Shown: in pieces, positions 1 to 6,778 of the stretch
Layout: every line of letters begins with the position of its first letter
Numbering within the stretch: position 1 is the first letter of the stretch
Assembly: GCA_016872875.1 (NCBI GenBank)
Contig: VGYW01000109.1
Coordinates: forward strand, 1 to 20,521
Length of the DNA stretch: 20,521 bases
Origin: Planctomycetota bacterium
GTDB taxonomy: Bacteria > Planctomycetota > PUPC01 > DSUN01
Direction: 5' to 3'
Made by a program: the position numbers and the translations under genes
Notes under the pieces: model-generated
The model's database searches: none
Told to the model about the DNA's origin: nothing
What the model saw: the letters and a program-made list of their open reading frames with translations, nothing else

Positions 1-130
1 ACGGCTGGGAGGGCTGGAGTTTCGGGGCGAACTCTCTCAGCCGGCCGAGTTGCTCGGCCTTGCGCTTCCGGGGGGTGTATGCGAACTGGCGCGCCAGCTC
101 GCCAATCAGGGCGTTGCGATACCGCGCCAC
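1..130 (-). CDS. Unrecognised protein, N-terminal fragment cut by the window edge
   Basis: The minus strand reads open from a GTG at 130 to the window edge, giving about 43 residues that begin VARYRNALIGELARQFAYTP. The fragment is rich in Arg, Lys and Leu and looks helical. I chose the GTG because a purine-rich GGAGAAG lies just upstream and an in-frame TAG occurs 15 nt before it, so no longer form is possible. A perfect-consensus sigma70-type promoter sits 38 nt further upstream on the same strand, which strongly supports a real gene here. I do not recognise the family from so short a fragment. The competing plus-strand frame over the same bases (50-244) has no promoter or ribosome site and is taken as a shadow. 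Confidence 0.6.
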   Translation of the reverse strand, partial: MARYRNALIGELARQFAYTPRKRKAEQLGRLREFAPKLQPSQP

Positions 131-167
131 GCCGCTTCTCCGCTACCCGGTTTCCCGCCACGCCGGT

Positions 168-196
168 ATTATACCCCAATCCGGCTAGCCTGTCAA
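168..196 (-). promoter_or_regulatory. Consensus sigma70-type promoter for the minus-strand gene at 1-130
   Basis: On the minus strand TTGACA (196-191) is followed after exactly 17 nt by TATAAT (173-168). Both hexamers and the spacer match the housekeeping consensus perfectly. Transcription would start near 161, leaving a leader of about 30 nt before the GTG at 130. Confidence 0.8.
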
Positions 197-218
197 CCAG
201 ATCAATCGCCTCGCTCCT

Positions 219-247
219 TTGCGGCGGGGGCCGCCTTCTGGTAGAAT
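219..247 (+). promoter_or_regulatory. Probable sigma70-type promoter for the radical SAM gene
   Basis: TTGCGG (219-224), a 17-nt spacer and TAGAAT (242-247) lie 45 nt before the ATG at 292. The -10 matches 5 of 6 consensus bases and the -35 matches 4 of 6. With the minus-strand promoter at 168-196 it forms a divergent promoter pair. Confidence 0.55.
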
Positions 248-291
248 GGTAGCCATCGGGCGGCCGGCAACTCACCAAGAGGCTGTGAATT

Positions 292-1857
292 ATGGGCGAA
301 GAGCGCGTGTTGGCGCCCGGAACCTATGGGGTTTGTGACACCTGCCGCGAACCGGTCCCCGCCGAGCACCTCATCCGCGCGAGCGGCGTGTTCCTGCGAA
401 AGCACTGCCCGAAGTGCGGGCAGAACGAACGCCTCATCAGCTCGGACCCGGCCCGCTGGCAGTGGAAGCGCGAGGTCTACCAGTACGAGCCGTCCATGGG
501 GGCCGGCTGCTCCCTCCGCTGCGAGGAGTGCGGCCACGACCACAAGCCGCGCCTCATCTTCCTCGACGTCACGAACCGCTGCAACCTCAACTGCCCGATC
601 TGCCTGGCGAACATCCCTGGCATGGGCTTCGAGTTCAACCCCCCCACCAGCTACTTCGCGCGCATCTTCGAGGAGCTCGGCAAGCAGACCCCCCCGCCCC
701 GCGTGGAGCTCTTCGGCGGCGAGCCGACCGTCCGCGAGGACGTCTTCGAGCTCATCGAGGCGGCACGGCGGAACAAGGTGCCCGTCTCGGTGGTCACCAA
801 CGGCGTGCGGCTGGCCGACGAGGGCTTCTGCCGCAGGCTCTGCGAGACGGGGGTGGACTTCCTCCTGGCCTTCGACGGCCCGGACCCCGAGACCTACCGC
901 CGCATGCGCAAGAGCGCCGGCGTCCTCGAAAAGAAGCTCCAGGCCATCGAGAACATCCGCAGGTTCAGCAAGCGCAAGCACACGCTGGTCTGCACGCTCG
1001 CCCGCGACCTCAACGACAAGGACATGCCCGAGCACTTCGCGTTCGCCCACGCGAACCGCGCGCTTTTCCGTCGCCTGTTTTTCATCCCGCTCACCGAGAC
1101 CTGGGAGGCGGGCGAGTACCACGCCGGCCGCATGACGACGCCCGAGGACGCCGAGCACATCCTCGAGGACGCCTTCCCGGGCGAAAAGCTGGAGTTCTTC
1201 CCTGCCGGGCTGCTCGGCTATCTGCTGCCCGCCCTGCGGTTCTTCGGCACCGAGCGCATCCGCTTCGCGGGGGTCCACCCGAACTGCGAGTCCGCCGCCT
1301 TCGTGGTCTCCGACGGCGAGCGGTATCTGCCCCTCACCCACTTCCTCAAGCGCCCGCTCGCTGAGCTGCTGCCGGAGATCGTCGCCAGGGCGAAGAAGGT
1401 GAACCCGCGGCTCGAGCGGCTGTCGCCCAAGCGCTGGTTCCAGCGCTGGCGCGGGCGCCTGCTCGCCCTGCGGACATACGGCCGCCTGCTCCTCGGCGCC
1501 GTCAACTTCCGCAAGGTCTTCACCGGCAGCCGCGTCCTCGGCCTCCTTCGCATCATTGGCGGCGCCGTCATCGGCAGGAGATTCTCCGAGCAGCTTCGCA
1601 GGCACACACACGTCCACGACGGCGTGCCCATCGTCATCCTGCCCTTCGAGGAGTGGCACTCCCTCGAGGCGGGCCGGATGCGCAAGTGCTCGGCGGCGTT
1701 CGTCTACGTTGACCCCCAGACCGACCAGGTGTCCTTCACGCCGTTCTGCATGTGGTGCATGAACCGCCGCGAGATGTTCCGCAAGATCGCCGCCCGCTAC
1801 GGCGCCCAGCCCCACGAAGCCGCCCGACCCGCCGTGGCAGCCACGGCCGAACCATAG
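292..1857 (+). CDS. Radical SAM protein with extra cysteine clusters (MJ0619 / tetraether-synthase-like)
   Basis: This 521-residue protein is a radical SAM enzyme. The cluster motif CNLNCPIC supplies C97, C101 and C104, which would bind the 4Fe-4S cluster that cleaves S-adenosylmethionine. Ahead of it is a zinc-ribbon or rubredoxin-like CxxC pair (C15/C18 and C39/C42) and a further cysteine group (C73, C77, C80). The C-terminus adds C466 and the FTPFCMWC motif (C486, C489). A cysteine-rich N-terminus, a central radical SAM barrel and a C-terminal PFC motif match the COG1964-like group that includes MJ0619 and the archaeal tetraether lipid synthase Tes. The substrate is therefore plausibly a lipid or an unreactive carbon centre, but this is inference. 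The ATG at 292 has AAGAGG about 11 nt upstream. Closest alternatives are other multi-cluster radical SAM methylases or oxidoreductases. Confidence 0.85.
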   Translation: MGEERVLAPGTYGVCDTCREPVPAEHLIRASGVFLRKHCPKCGQNERLISSDPARWQWKREVYQYEPSMGAGCSLRCEECGHDHKPRLIFLDVTNRCNLNCPICLANIPGMGFEFNPPTSYFARIFEELGKQTPPPRVELFGGEPTVREDVFELIEAARRNKVPVSVVTNGVRLADEGFCRRLCETGVDFLLAFDGPDPETYRRMRKSAGVLEKKLQAIENIRRFSKRKHTLVCTLARDLNDKDMPEHFAFAHANRALFRRLFFIPLTETWEAGEYHAGRMTTPEDAEHILEDAFPGEKLEFFPAGLLGYLLPALRFFGTERIRFAGVHPNCESAAFVVSDGERYLPLTHFLKRPLAELLPEIVARAKKVNPRLERLSPKRWFQRWRGRLLALRTYGRLLLGAVNFRKVFTGSRVLGLLRIIGGAVIGRRFSEQLRRHTHVHDGVPIVILPFEEWHSLEAGRMRKCSAAFVYVDPQTDQVSFTPFCMWCMNRREMFRKIAARYGAQPHEAARPAVAATAEP

Positions 1858-1892
1858 CGTTGCTCAGAGCACTGGTCAGGAGACATCGAGAA

Positions 1893-3866
1893 ATGACGCG
1901 ATTCGGAACCGCCCGTTCCGCGTTTGCCGCGGCACTGCTCGTTCCCGCCCTGGCCCTCGCTGCCGAGCGGGTGGACTATCCGCCCGCGGCGCGGCTCAAG
2001 CACCAGTGCCTCGTGGCGGCCGCGCCCGAGAAGGGGGACGCGGAGGTGAAGACGTTCAGCCGCCTCATCCAGCGCGGTTTCGAGGCGATATGGTTCACTG
2101 TCGCAGCGCGCGATAGGGCGAGATGGGTGGTCTACGACACGGCGCAGCAGAAGGCCGTGCCCCTCGGCGGAGAGCCGGCGCAGCCCAAGGCGACGCAGCC
2201 GAAGGAGGAGCCGCCGGTGCCTGCGGGGGTGAAGCCGAGCCACTTCGACAGGTGGCGGTCGGGCGCACACTGGGCCAGCGTGTTCAAGCAGGCGAAGCTG
2301 GAGGAGGTGCTGGCACAGGCGAATCTCCAGGAGGGCTTCGGCTGCTCGGCACGCGACGGGGCGTCGGCCAACGACGCCGCCCAGGTCTTCCTGCACCGTC
2401 CGCCCAGCGGCGAGGGGGTGAAGCTCTGCTCCCTTGAGCCCTTCGAGGGGCAGACGCTGAACGTGGTTTACTGGCTCCGCCTGATGCCGTCGGGCGACAT
2501 CGCCGTCCTCGCGGGCAACGCGAAAGTCACTGTGCTCCAGCTCTATGAGAACCCCCTGCTCGACACGCTCTGCGCCCAGTGGAACGCCCTGCTCAACGAG
2601 GCGTTCAAGGGCGAGCCAGTCGTCAAGGCCCGCTGCGTAGGGAGCCTCTACGACCTCTCGCCCCACGCTGATAGGGCGTTCGACGCCATCCCCGTGGCCT
2701 CCGACGGCCGGGCCTACTTCGGCACCATGCCACACCACGCCAGCGAGAGCGGCCCACTCTTCGCCTTCGACCCGAAGCAAGACAAGCTCATCCTCCTCGG
2801 CGACATCGGCCGCCTCGGCGGCGTCCACCGCCCCGACGCCGTGCCCCAGATGATGCACGGCAACGCCTTCGAGATGAACGGCAAGGTCTACCTCACGGGC
2901 CAGGACCCCCACTACGGCGGCTGGGACTTCCCCGTGGCGCGGCCCGAGGACAAGCCGCGCTACCCCGGCTCGCCCATCGTTGAGTACGACCTGAAGACCC
3001 AGAAGACCCGCGCCCTGGGCGTGCCCTTCGCGGGCAACCCGGGCGTCTTCCGCATCAGCGGCGACCCGAAGCGAAACGTGCTCTACCTCCGCCGCGGCTA
3101 CCACCGCGGCCACGAGTGGCCCCTCACCTGGTTCGCCATCGCGCTCGACGCCCAGGGCAACCTCGCAGGCGAGCCGAAGAAGCTCCCGCTCGACGAGCAC
3201 CCCCACGAGCTCCTCGTGGCCGCCGACGGCTCCATCTACTGCTCCGTGCCGGAGGCCAAGGCGTACAAGGAGCTCCTCGCCCGCCGCGAGCGGAAGGAGA
3301 AAACGGACGCCATCGAGCCACAGAGCGACCTCTGGCGCGTGGCGCCCGACCTGTCGAAGGCCGAGCGCGTGACTACGCTCGCGGGCGGCTGGGAGCTCGC
3401 CTTCGCCCCGTGGCAGGACGGCAAGCCATTCGCCATCGGCGTGACCGACCGCGACGTTGTCCGCCTCGACCTCGCCAAGGGCACCATCGAGAAGCTCGCG
3501 GACCGCCCGAAGTGCCTCCGCCCCCAGGAGGCCTCGATCCTGCTCCGCGACGGCAAGCTCTACACCATCCAGCGCCTCTACCCCAAAGGCCCCGGCAGCC
3601 GCACCGCCGAGGTCTACTCCTTCGACCTCGCCACCGGCAAGGCCTTTCGCCACGGCGTCATCGTGGACGAGGTGGGCCGCCGGCCGAAGGACCTCAACCA
3701 CTTCGCCTTCCTGCCCGATGGCCGCATTTTCGCCGAGGGCACCGCCTACGGCCTCCCCACCGACCGCCGCTACATGCCCCGCTACCGCGACAGCGAGCCC
3801 TACCGTCTCGACGGCGTCGGCCTCGTCATCGAAAAGCTGCCGCCCGGCGTCGCCGTTCGGGACTGA
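1893..3866 (+). CDS. Secreted beta-propeller-like protein, function unknown
   Basis: The 657-residue protein opens with MTRFGTARSAFAAALLVPAL, a typical signal peptide with likely cleavage near ALA-A around residue 23, so it is probably exported. Residues about 100-115 form a Lys/Glu/Pro linker. From about residue 245 to the end there are repeated short blades of the type DGRAYFG, LFAFDPKQDKLILLG, VEYDLKTQKTRALG and VYSFDLATGKAFRHG, as in WD-like or quinoprotein-like propellers. No catalytic motif is evident. I chose the ATG at 1893 over upstream in-frame starts because it has GTCAGGAGA about 9 nt before it and begins a clean signal peptide, and an earlier start would overlap the radical SAM gene. 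It lies 35 nt after that gene and may be co-transcribed with it. I cannot name the family. Confidence 0.8.
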   Translation: MTRFGTARSAFAAALLVPALALAAERVDYPPAARLKHQCLVAAAPEKGDAEVKTFSRLIQRGFEAIWFTVAARDRARWVVYDTAQQKAVPLGGEPAQPKATQPKEEPPVPAGVKPSHFDRWRSGAHWASVFKQAKLEEVLAQANLQEGFGCSARDGASANDAAQVFLHRPPSGEGVKLCSLEPFEGQTLNVVYWLRLMPSGDIAVLAGNAKVTVLQLYENPLLDTLCAQWNALLNEAFKGEPVVKARCVGSLYDLSPHADRAFDAIPVASDGRAYFGTMPHHASESGPLFAFDPKQDKLILLGDIGRLGGVHRPDAVPQMMHGNAFEMNGKVYLTGQDPHYGGWDFPVARPEDKPRYPGSPIVEYDLKTQKTRALGVPFAGNPGVFRISGDPKRNVLYLRRGYHRGHEWPLTWFAIALDAQGNLAGEPKKLPLDEHPHELLVAADGSIYCSVPEAKAYKELLARRERKEKTDAIEPQSDLWRVAPDLSKAERVTTLAGGWELAFAPWQDGKPFAIGVTDRDVVRLDLAKGTIEKLADRPKCLRPQEASILLRDGKLYTIQRLYPKGPGSRTAEVYSFDLATGKAFRHGVIVDEVGRRPKDLNHFAFLPDGRIFAEGTAYGLPTDRRYMPRYRDSEPYRLDGVGLVIEKLPPGVAVRD

Positions 3867-3911
3867 GCCGGCCGGTGAAGGCAAGGCAACTCAGCTATCC
3901 CCAACCCGCTG

Positions 3912-3940
3912 TTGACAGCCAACGTGCCGCGCCCTACAAT
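3912..3940 (+). promoter_or_regulatory. Strong sigma70-type promoter of the Septu-like operon
   Basis: TTGACA (3912-3917), 17 nt, then TACAAT (3935-3940): a perfect -35, a 5-of-6 -10 and an optimal spacer. It lies in the 136-nt gap before the GTG at 4003, giving a leader of about 55 nt. The two defence-like genes therefore form their own transcription unit. Confidence 0.75.
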
Positions 3941-4002
3941 CAGCACTGTGCATCCGCCGCGGTTGTTCGGATGACCCGCACGAGTGCTCTGGGGATTCAC
4001 CC

Positions 4003-5445
4003 GTGGCAGGCCAGCCCAAGCCACTGAACGTTGGCGACAAGACTCTGGTGACCAGGGCCATCGGGCCACAGGTGTACCGTCCGTGCTACTTCCTGTCCAT
4101 GAAGGGTGAGAACATCCGATGCTTCGGCGAGAAGCAGGCCCTCGATCTCTCAGATGGCCGGGGCCGCCCCGCGCGATGGACAGTTCTCCTCGGCGACAAC
4201 GGTGTTGGCAAGACGACGCTGCTCGAGTGTTTGGCTCTCATGCAGCCTCTCCCCGTGGTGAACCCGAAGACGGGAGCCACAGCCGGCATTCCCCGGTTCG
4301 GCGCTCCGGTTCACGGCATCCCCAATGCGGTGCGGTACTGGAGGCGCGGCACGACTCGTCTCGATCTCTCTTGTGAAGCCTACTGCGGGGAACCGCTGTC
4401 ACAGTGTACCGGCGCTGCCGAGAAGCTACCCCTCTCCACAAACGTGATCTACGGGGGGAAGGAGCCCGCGGTCAATGGCTCAGGGCCGTTCCCTTACGGC
4501 AGGATTGGGGGGCTTGTCTGCTACGGGTATGGCGCTGCACGGCGAATGAGGATGGGGGCTCTTACCGGCGAGGAGGAGCAGGACGGCTGCTCGACCCTTC
4601 TCTATGACGATGTTGCCCTACTCAACGCTGAGGAGTGGTTCGCCCGGAACCACCTCGCGGTGCTTGATGCAAAGGACAAGGCTGACAGGGCGCGCCAGAA
4701 CCAGGCGCAAGCCCAACTCGATCAGGTCGAGACGATGCTGATGGTCATCCTTCCAGGAGCGCGTGGGTTCCGACTGGTCGAGTCGGGCCGCAACGCTGGC
4801 CTACCTAAGATGAGTGTCGAAGTGAACACCGATTACGGCTGGGTGAGTATCCGTGATCTCAGCCTTGGTTACCGAACGATGATCGCGTGGACGGTGGACC
4901 TCGCGCGTCGGCTCTTCGAGCGATACCCTGATAGCCCCGACCCGCTGGCTGAGCCAGCGATAGCTCTCGTCGACGAGATTGACCTGCACTTGCACCCCAA
5001 GTGGCAGCGATCGTTGATGCAGTTCCTCACTGAGCGGTTCACGAACACGCAGTTCATTGTCACAGCCCATAGTCCGCTTGTGGTTCAGGCAGCCGAGGGA
5101 GCCAATGTCGTCGTGCTGCGCAGGGAGGGGGATCACGTGGTCATTGACAACGATCCCAAGGCGATCCAGGGCTGGCGCATCGACCAGGTGCTGACGAGTG
5201 ATCTCTTCGGCTTGGAGAGCGCCCGGCCGCCAAGAGAGGCCCGGCTGCTCGCTGAGCGCGCGAAGCTAGCCTCCAAGAGCACGCTCACCGAAGCAGAGAA
5301 GGCGAGGTTTGAGGAGCTTGAGAAGGCGCTTGCCGATCTGCCGACGGGGGAGACGCGGGAGGACAGGGAGGCGATGGATATCATCCGTCGGGCCGCCGCG
5401 GAACTGAAGCAGCGGGGAGCCGGGCACAATGATCCGCATCCATAG
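4003..5445 (+). CDS. ptuA: Septu-like AAA/ABC-type ATPase (PtuA-like)
   Basis: The protein has 480 residues. Residues 29-50 (YFLSMKGENIRCFG) are the RecF/SMC-like N-terminal strand-loop. Walker A is GDNGVGKTT at 64-72, Walker B is ALVDEIDLHLHP with D324 and E325, and the switch histidine is in VTAHSP (H356). The C-terminus from about 395 is a charged helical segment (SDLFGLES..., then LTEAEKARFEELEKALADL), typical of ATPases paired with HNH nucleases. There is no TOPRIM domain, unlike OLD nucleases. Its stop codon lies inside the next gene, which encodes an HNH endonuclease; this pairing defines the Septu anti-phage system, where the ATPase is thought to sense infection and control the nuclease. 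The start is GTG with GGGG about 8 nt upstream; the later ATG at 4099 would remove the conserved first strand. Codon third positions look less GC-biased than in neighbouring genes, hinting at transfer. It could also belong to another ATPase/HNH pairing. Confidence 0.8.
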   Translation: MAGQPKPLNVGDKTLVTRAIGPQVYRPCYFLSMKGENIRCFGEKQALDLSDGRGRPARWTVLLGDNGVGKTTLLECLALMQPLPVVNPKTGATAGIPRFGAPVHGIPNAVRYWRRGTTRLDLSCEAYCGEPLSQCTGAAEKLPLSTNVIYGGKEPAVNGSGPFPYGRIGGLVCYGYGAARRMRMGALTGEEEQDGCSTLLYDDVALLNAEEWFARNHLAVLDAKDKADRARQNQAQAQLDQVETMLMVILPGARGFRLVESGRNAGLPKMSVEVNTDYGWVSIRDLSLGYRTMIAWTVDLARRLFERYPDSPDPLAEPAIALVDEIDLHLHPKWQRSLMQFLTERFTNTQFIVTAHSPLVVQAAEGANVVVLRREGDHVVIDNDPKAIQGWRIDQVLTSDLFGLESARPPREARLLAERAKLASKSTLTEAEKARFEELEKALADLPTGETREDREAMDIIRRAAAELKQRGAGHNDPHP

Positions 5446-6196
5446 GCCCGCAGAAGCCCCGGCCATTCTCGCGGACAAGGGCAGGAAGAAGCAGCGTGCC
5501 CTCTGTTCGGCCTGTTCCCGTTCGCGCAAGGCGTACACAACTGGGGCCAAGACGTTCAGCTTCGACAGTGGCCTCTATGGCCACGAGAGCGTGAAGAAGG
5601 CTCTCATCGCCATGCAGCATGGGAAGTGCTGCTTCTGTGAGTCGAAGATCACGCACATTACGTACGGGGACGTGGAGCACTTCCGCCCCAAGGCCGGCTA
5701 CAGGCAACAGCCCGACGAGCAGCTTCGAAGGCCCGGGTACTATTGGCTGGCATACGAATGGTCGAATCTCTTCCTGGCCTGCGAACTGTGCAACCAGCGT
5801 TTCAAGGAATGCTTGTTCCCCTTGCGCGACCCAAGCCAGCGCGCCACGAGCCACAAGCACGACTTGAGCCTTGAAGAGCCCCTGCTGATAGACCCTGCAC
5901 GGGAGAAGCCCGAGGACCATCTCTACTTTCGCGGGGAACTCGTCCGCCCCGTTGAGGGAGACCTGATGGGCGAAACAACCACCGAGGTTCTCGGGCTGAA
6001 CCGCGAGCCGCTCGTCGAGCGGCGGCGCACGCTGCTGACGCATCTGCGCTGCTTACGCGAACTGACGCGCGTTGCTGCGCCGGCTGACGCGGCCGATGCG
6101 GTGGTTGCCCTGCGGCGAGCCACGACCGCCTCCGCTGAGTACGCTGCAATGGCCCGCGCCGCGCTCTCAACGGCATCTCTGACCACTCAAGCATGA
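5429..6196 (+). CDS. ptuB: Septu-like HNH endonuclease (PtuB-like)
   Basis: This 255-residue protein is an HNH nuclease of the TIGR02646-like type seen in Septu and in retron-Ec78-type systems. A zinc-binding CCFC (C67/C68 and C70) is followed by DVEHFRPK (H84 the probable metal-activating histidine), the conserved YYWLAYEWSNL at 104-114, and LACELCN (C118, C121, N122) that completes the zinc knuckle and HNH core. An FPL motif follows at about 130. The ATG at 5429 overlaps the ATPase gene by 17 nt and uses GGGGAG (5414-5419) inside it, so translation is probably coupled. DNA, or possibly RNA, cleavage during infection is the expected role by analogy. No reverse transcriptase or msr-like RNA is visible nearby, so a Septu assignment is favoured over a retron. 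Confidence 0.82.
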   Translation: MIRIHRPAEAPAILADKGRKKQRALCSACSRSRKAYTTGAKTFSFDSGLYGHESVKKALIAMQHGKCCFCESKITHITYGDVEHFRPKAGYRQQPDEQLRRPGYYWLAYEWSNLFLACELCNQRFKECLFPLRDPSQRATSHKHDLSLEEPLLIDPAREKPEDHLYFRGELVRPVEGDLMGETTTEVLGLNREPLVERRRTLLTHLRCLRELTRVAAPADAADAVVALRRATTASAEYAAMARAALSTASLTTQA

Positions 6197-6197
6197 G

Positions 6198-6210
6198 TGA
6201 CGAAACGTCA
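6198..6210. promoter_or_regulatory. Short inverted repeat upstream of the ECF sigma gene
   Basis: TGACG-AAA-CGTCA is a perfect 5-3-5 inverted repeat between the HNH gene stop and the ECF sigma start at 6257. It could be a regulator operator or part of an autoregulated promoter. No clear sigma70 hexamer pair was found in this 60-nt gap. The site is short enough to occur by chance. Confidence 0.25.
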
Positions 6211-6256
6211 TGTCAGGTCCAGGCCCGCCGCGTGAATAAGGGGTAGAGGAAAAGAC

Positions 6257-6778
6257 ATGGCCGACCGCGAAGCGTTCCTGATGCTCCTGCTGCGAAACGA
6301 GGCGGGCATCCGCGCCTTCATCGCCTCGCTCATCCGCGACCCGAACACCCGCGACGACGTCTTCCAGGAGGTCGCCCTCGCCCTCTGGCAGCAGGCCGAC
6401 CGCTACGACCCGCGCCGCCCCTTCGAGGCCTGGGCTCGCGGCATCGCGGCCAACAAAATCCTCCAACGCCGCCACCAGGACAAGCGCTTCCCCATCGCCT
6501 TCCCGCCCGAGACGATTCTGGCCATCCTCGACGCCTTCGACCGCACGCAGGGGGAGACCCCCGGCCGCCTCGATGCGCTCCGCCACTGCCTGGAGCGGCT
6601 GCCCGAGAGGGGCCGCCAGCTCCTCGCACTCCGCTACGAGGAGGGCCTCAGCGTCCGAGAGGTCGCCGAGCGCACCAGCCGCACCCTCGACGCCGCCTAC
6701 CAGGCCCTCTGCCGCGTGAGGGCGGCACTCGAGGACTGCATCCGCCGCCGCCTCGCCGCGCAGGGGGAGGGAACCTGA
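6257..6778 (+). CDS. ECF RNA polymerase sigma factor (Rhodopirellula/Verrucomicrobium type)
   Basis: This 173-residue sigma factor has region 2 at about residues 9-75, with the core-binding and -10-recognition stretch DDVFQEVALALW at 33-44 and FEAWARGIAANKI at 56-68. Region 4 spans about 107-160, with LPERGRQLLALRYEEGLS leading into the helix-turn-helix VREVAERTSRTLDAAYQAL that contacts the -35 element. There is no region 1 or 3, so it is a group 4 (ECF) sigma. Length and motif wording match the subfamily expanded in planctomycetes and verrucomicrobia. The ATG follows an AGAGGA-type ribosome site. Its stop codon touches the ATG of the FecR-like gene, the usual sigma/anti-sigma arrangement, so its activity is probably controlled by that membrane protein. 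Confidence 0.9.
   Translation: MADREAFLMLLLRNEAGIRAFIASLIRDPNTRDDVFQEVALALWQQADRYDPRRPFEAWARGIAANKILQRRHQDKRFPIAFPPETILAILDAFDRTQGETPGRLDALRHCLERLPERGRQLLALRYEEGLSVREVAERTSRTLDAAYQALCRVRAALEDCIRRRLAAQGEGT

Noticed and set aside
202..1815. Long minus-strand open frame antisense to the radical SAM gene
   Set aside because: It is rich in Ala, Glu, Leu and Val with no recognisable motif, and overlaps a gene with clear catalytic motifs. High GC content keeps this frame free of stops.
1797..3884. 695-codon minus-strand open frame over the secreted propeller gene
   Set aside because: The composition is that of a GC shadow (Val/Ala/Glu/Gly/Leu repeats). The plus strand has a signal peptide, a ribosome site and propeller blades.
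4003..6196. Retron explanation for the ATPase/HNH pair
   Set aside because: The HNH family also occurs in retron-Ec78-type systems, but no reverse transcriptase or msr/msd-like RNA gene is present within several kilobases.
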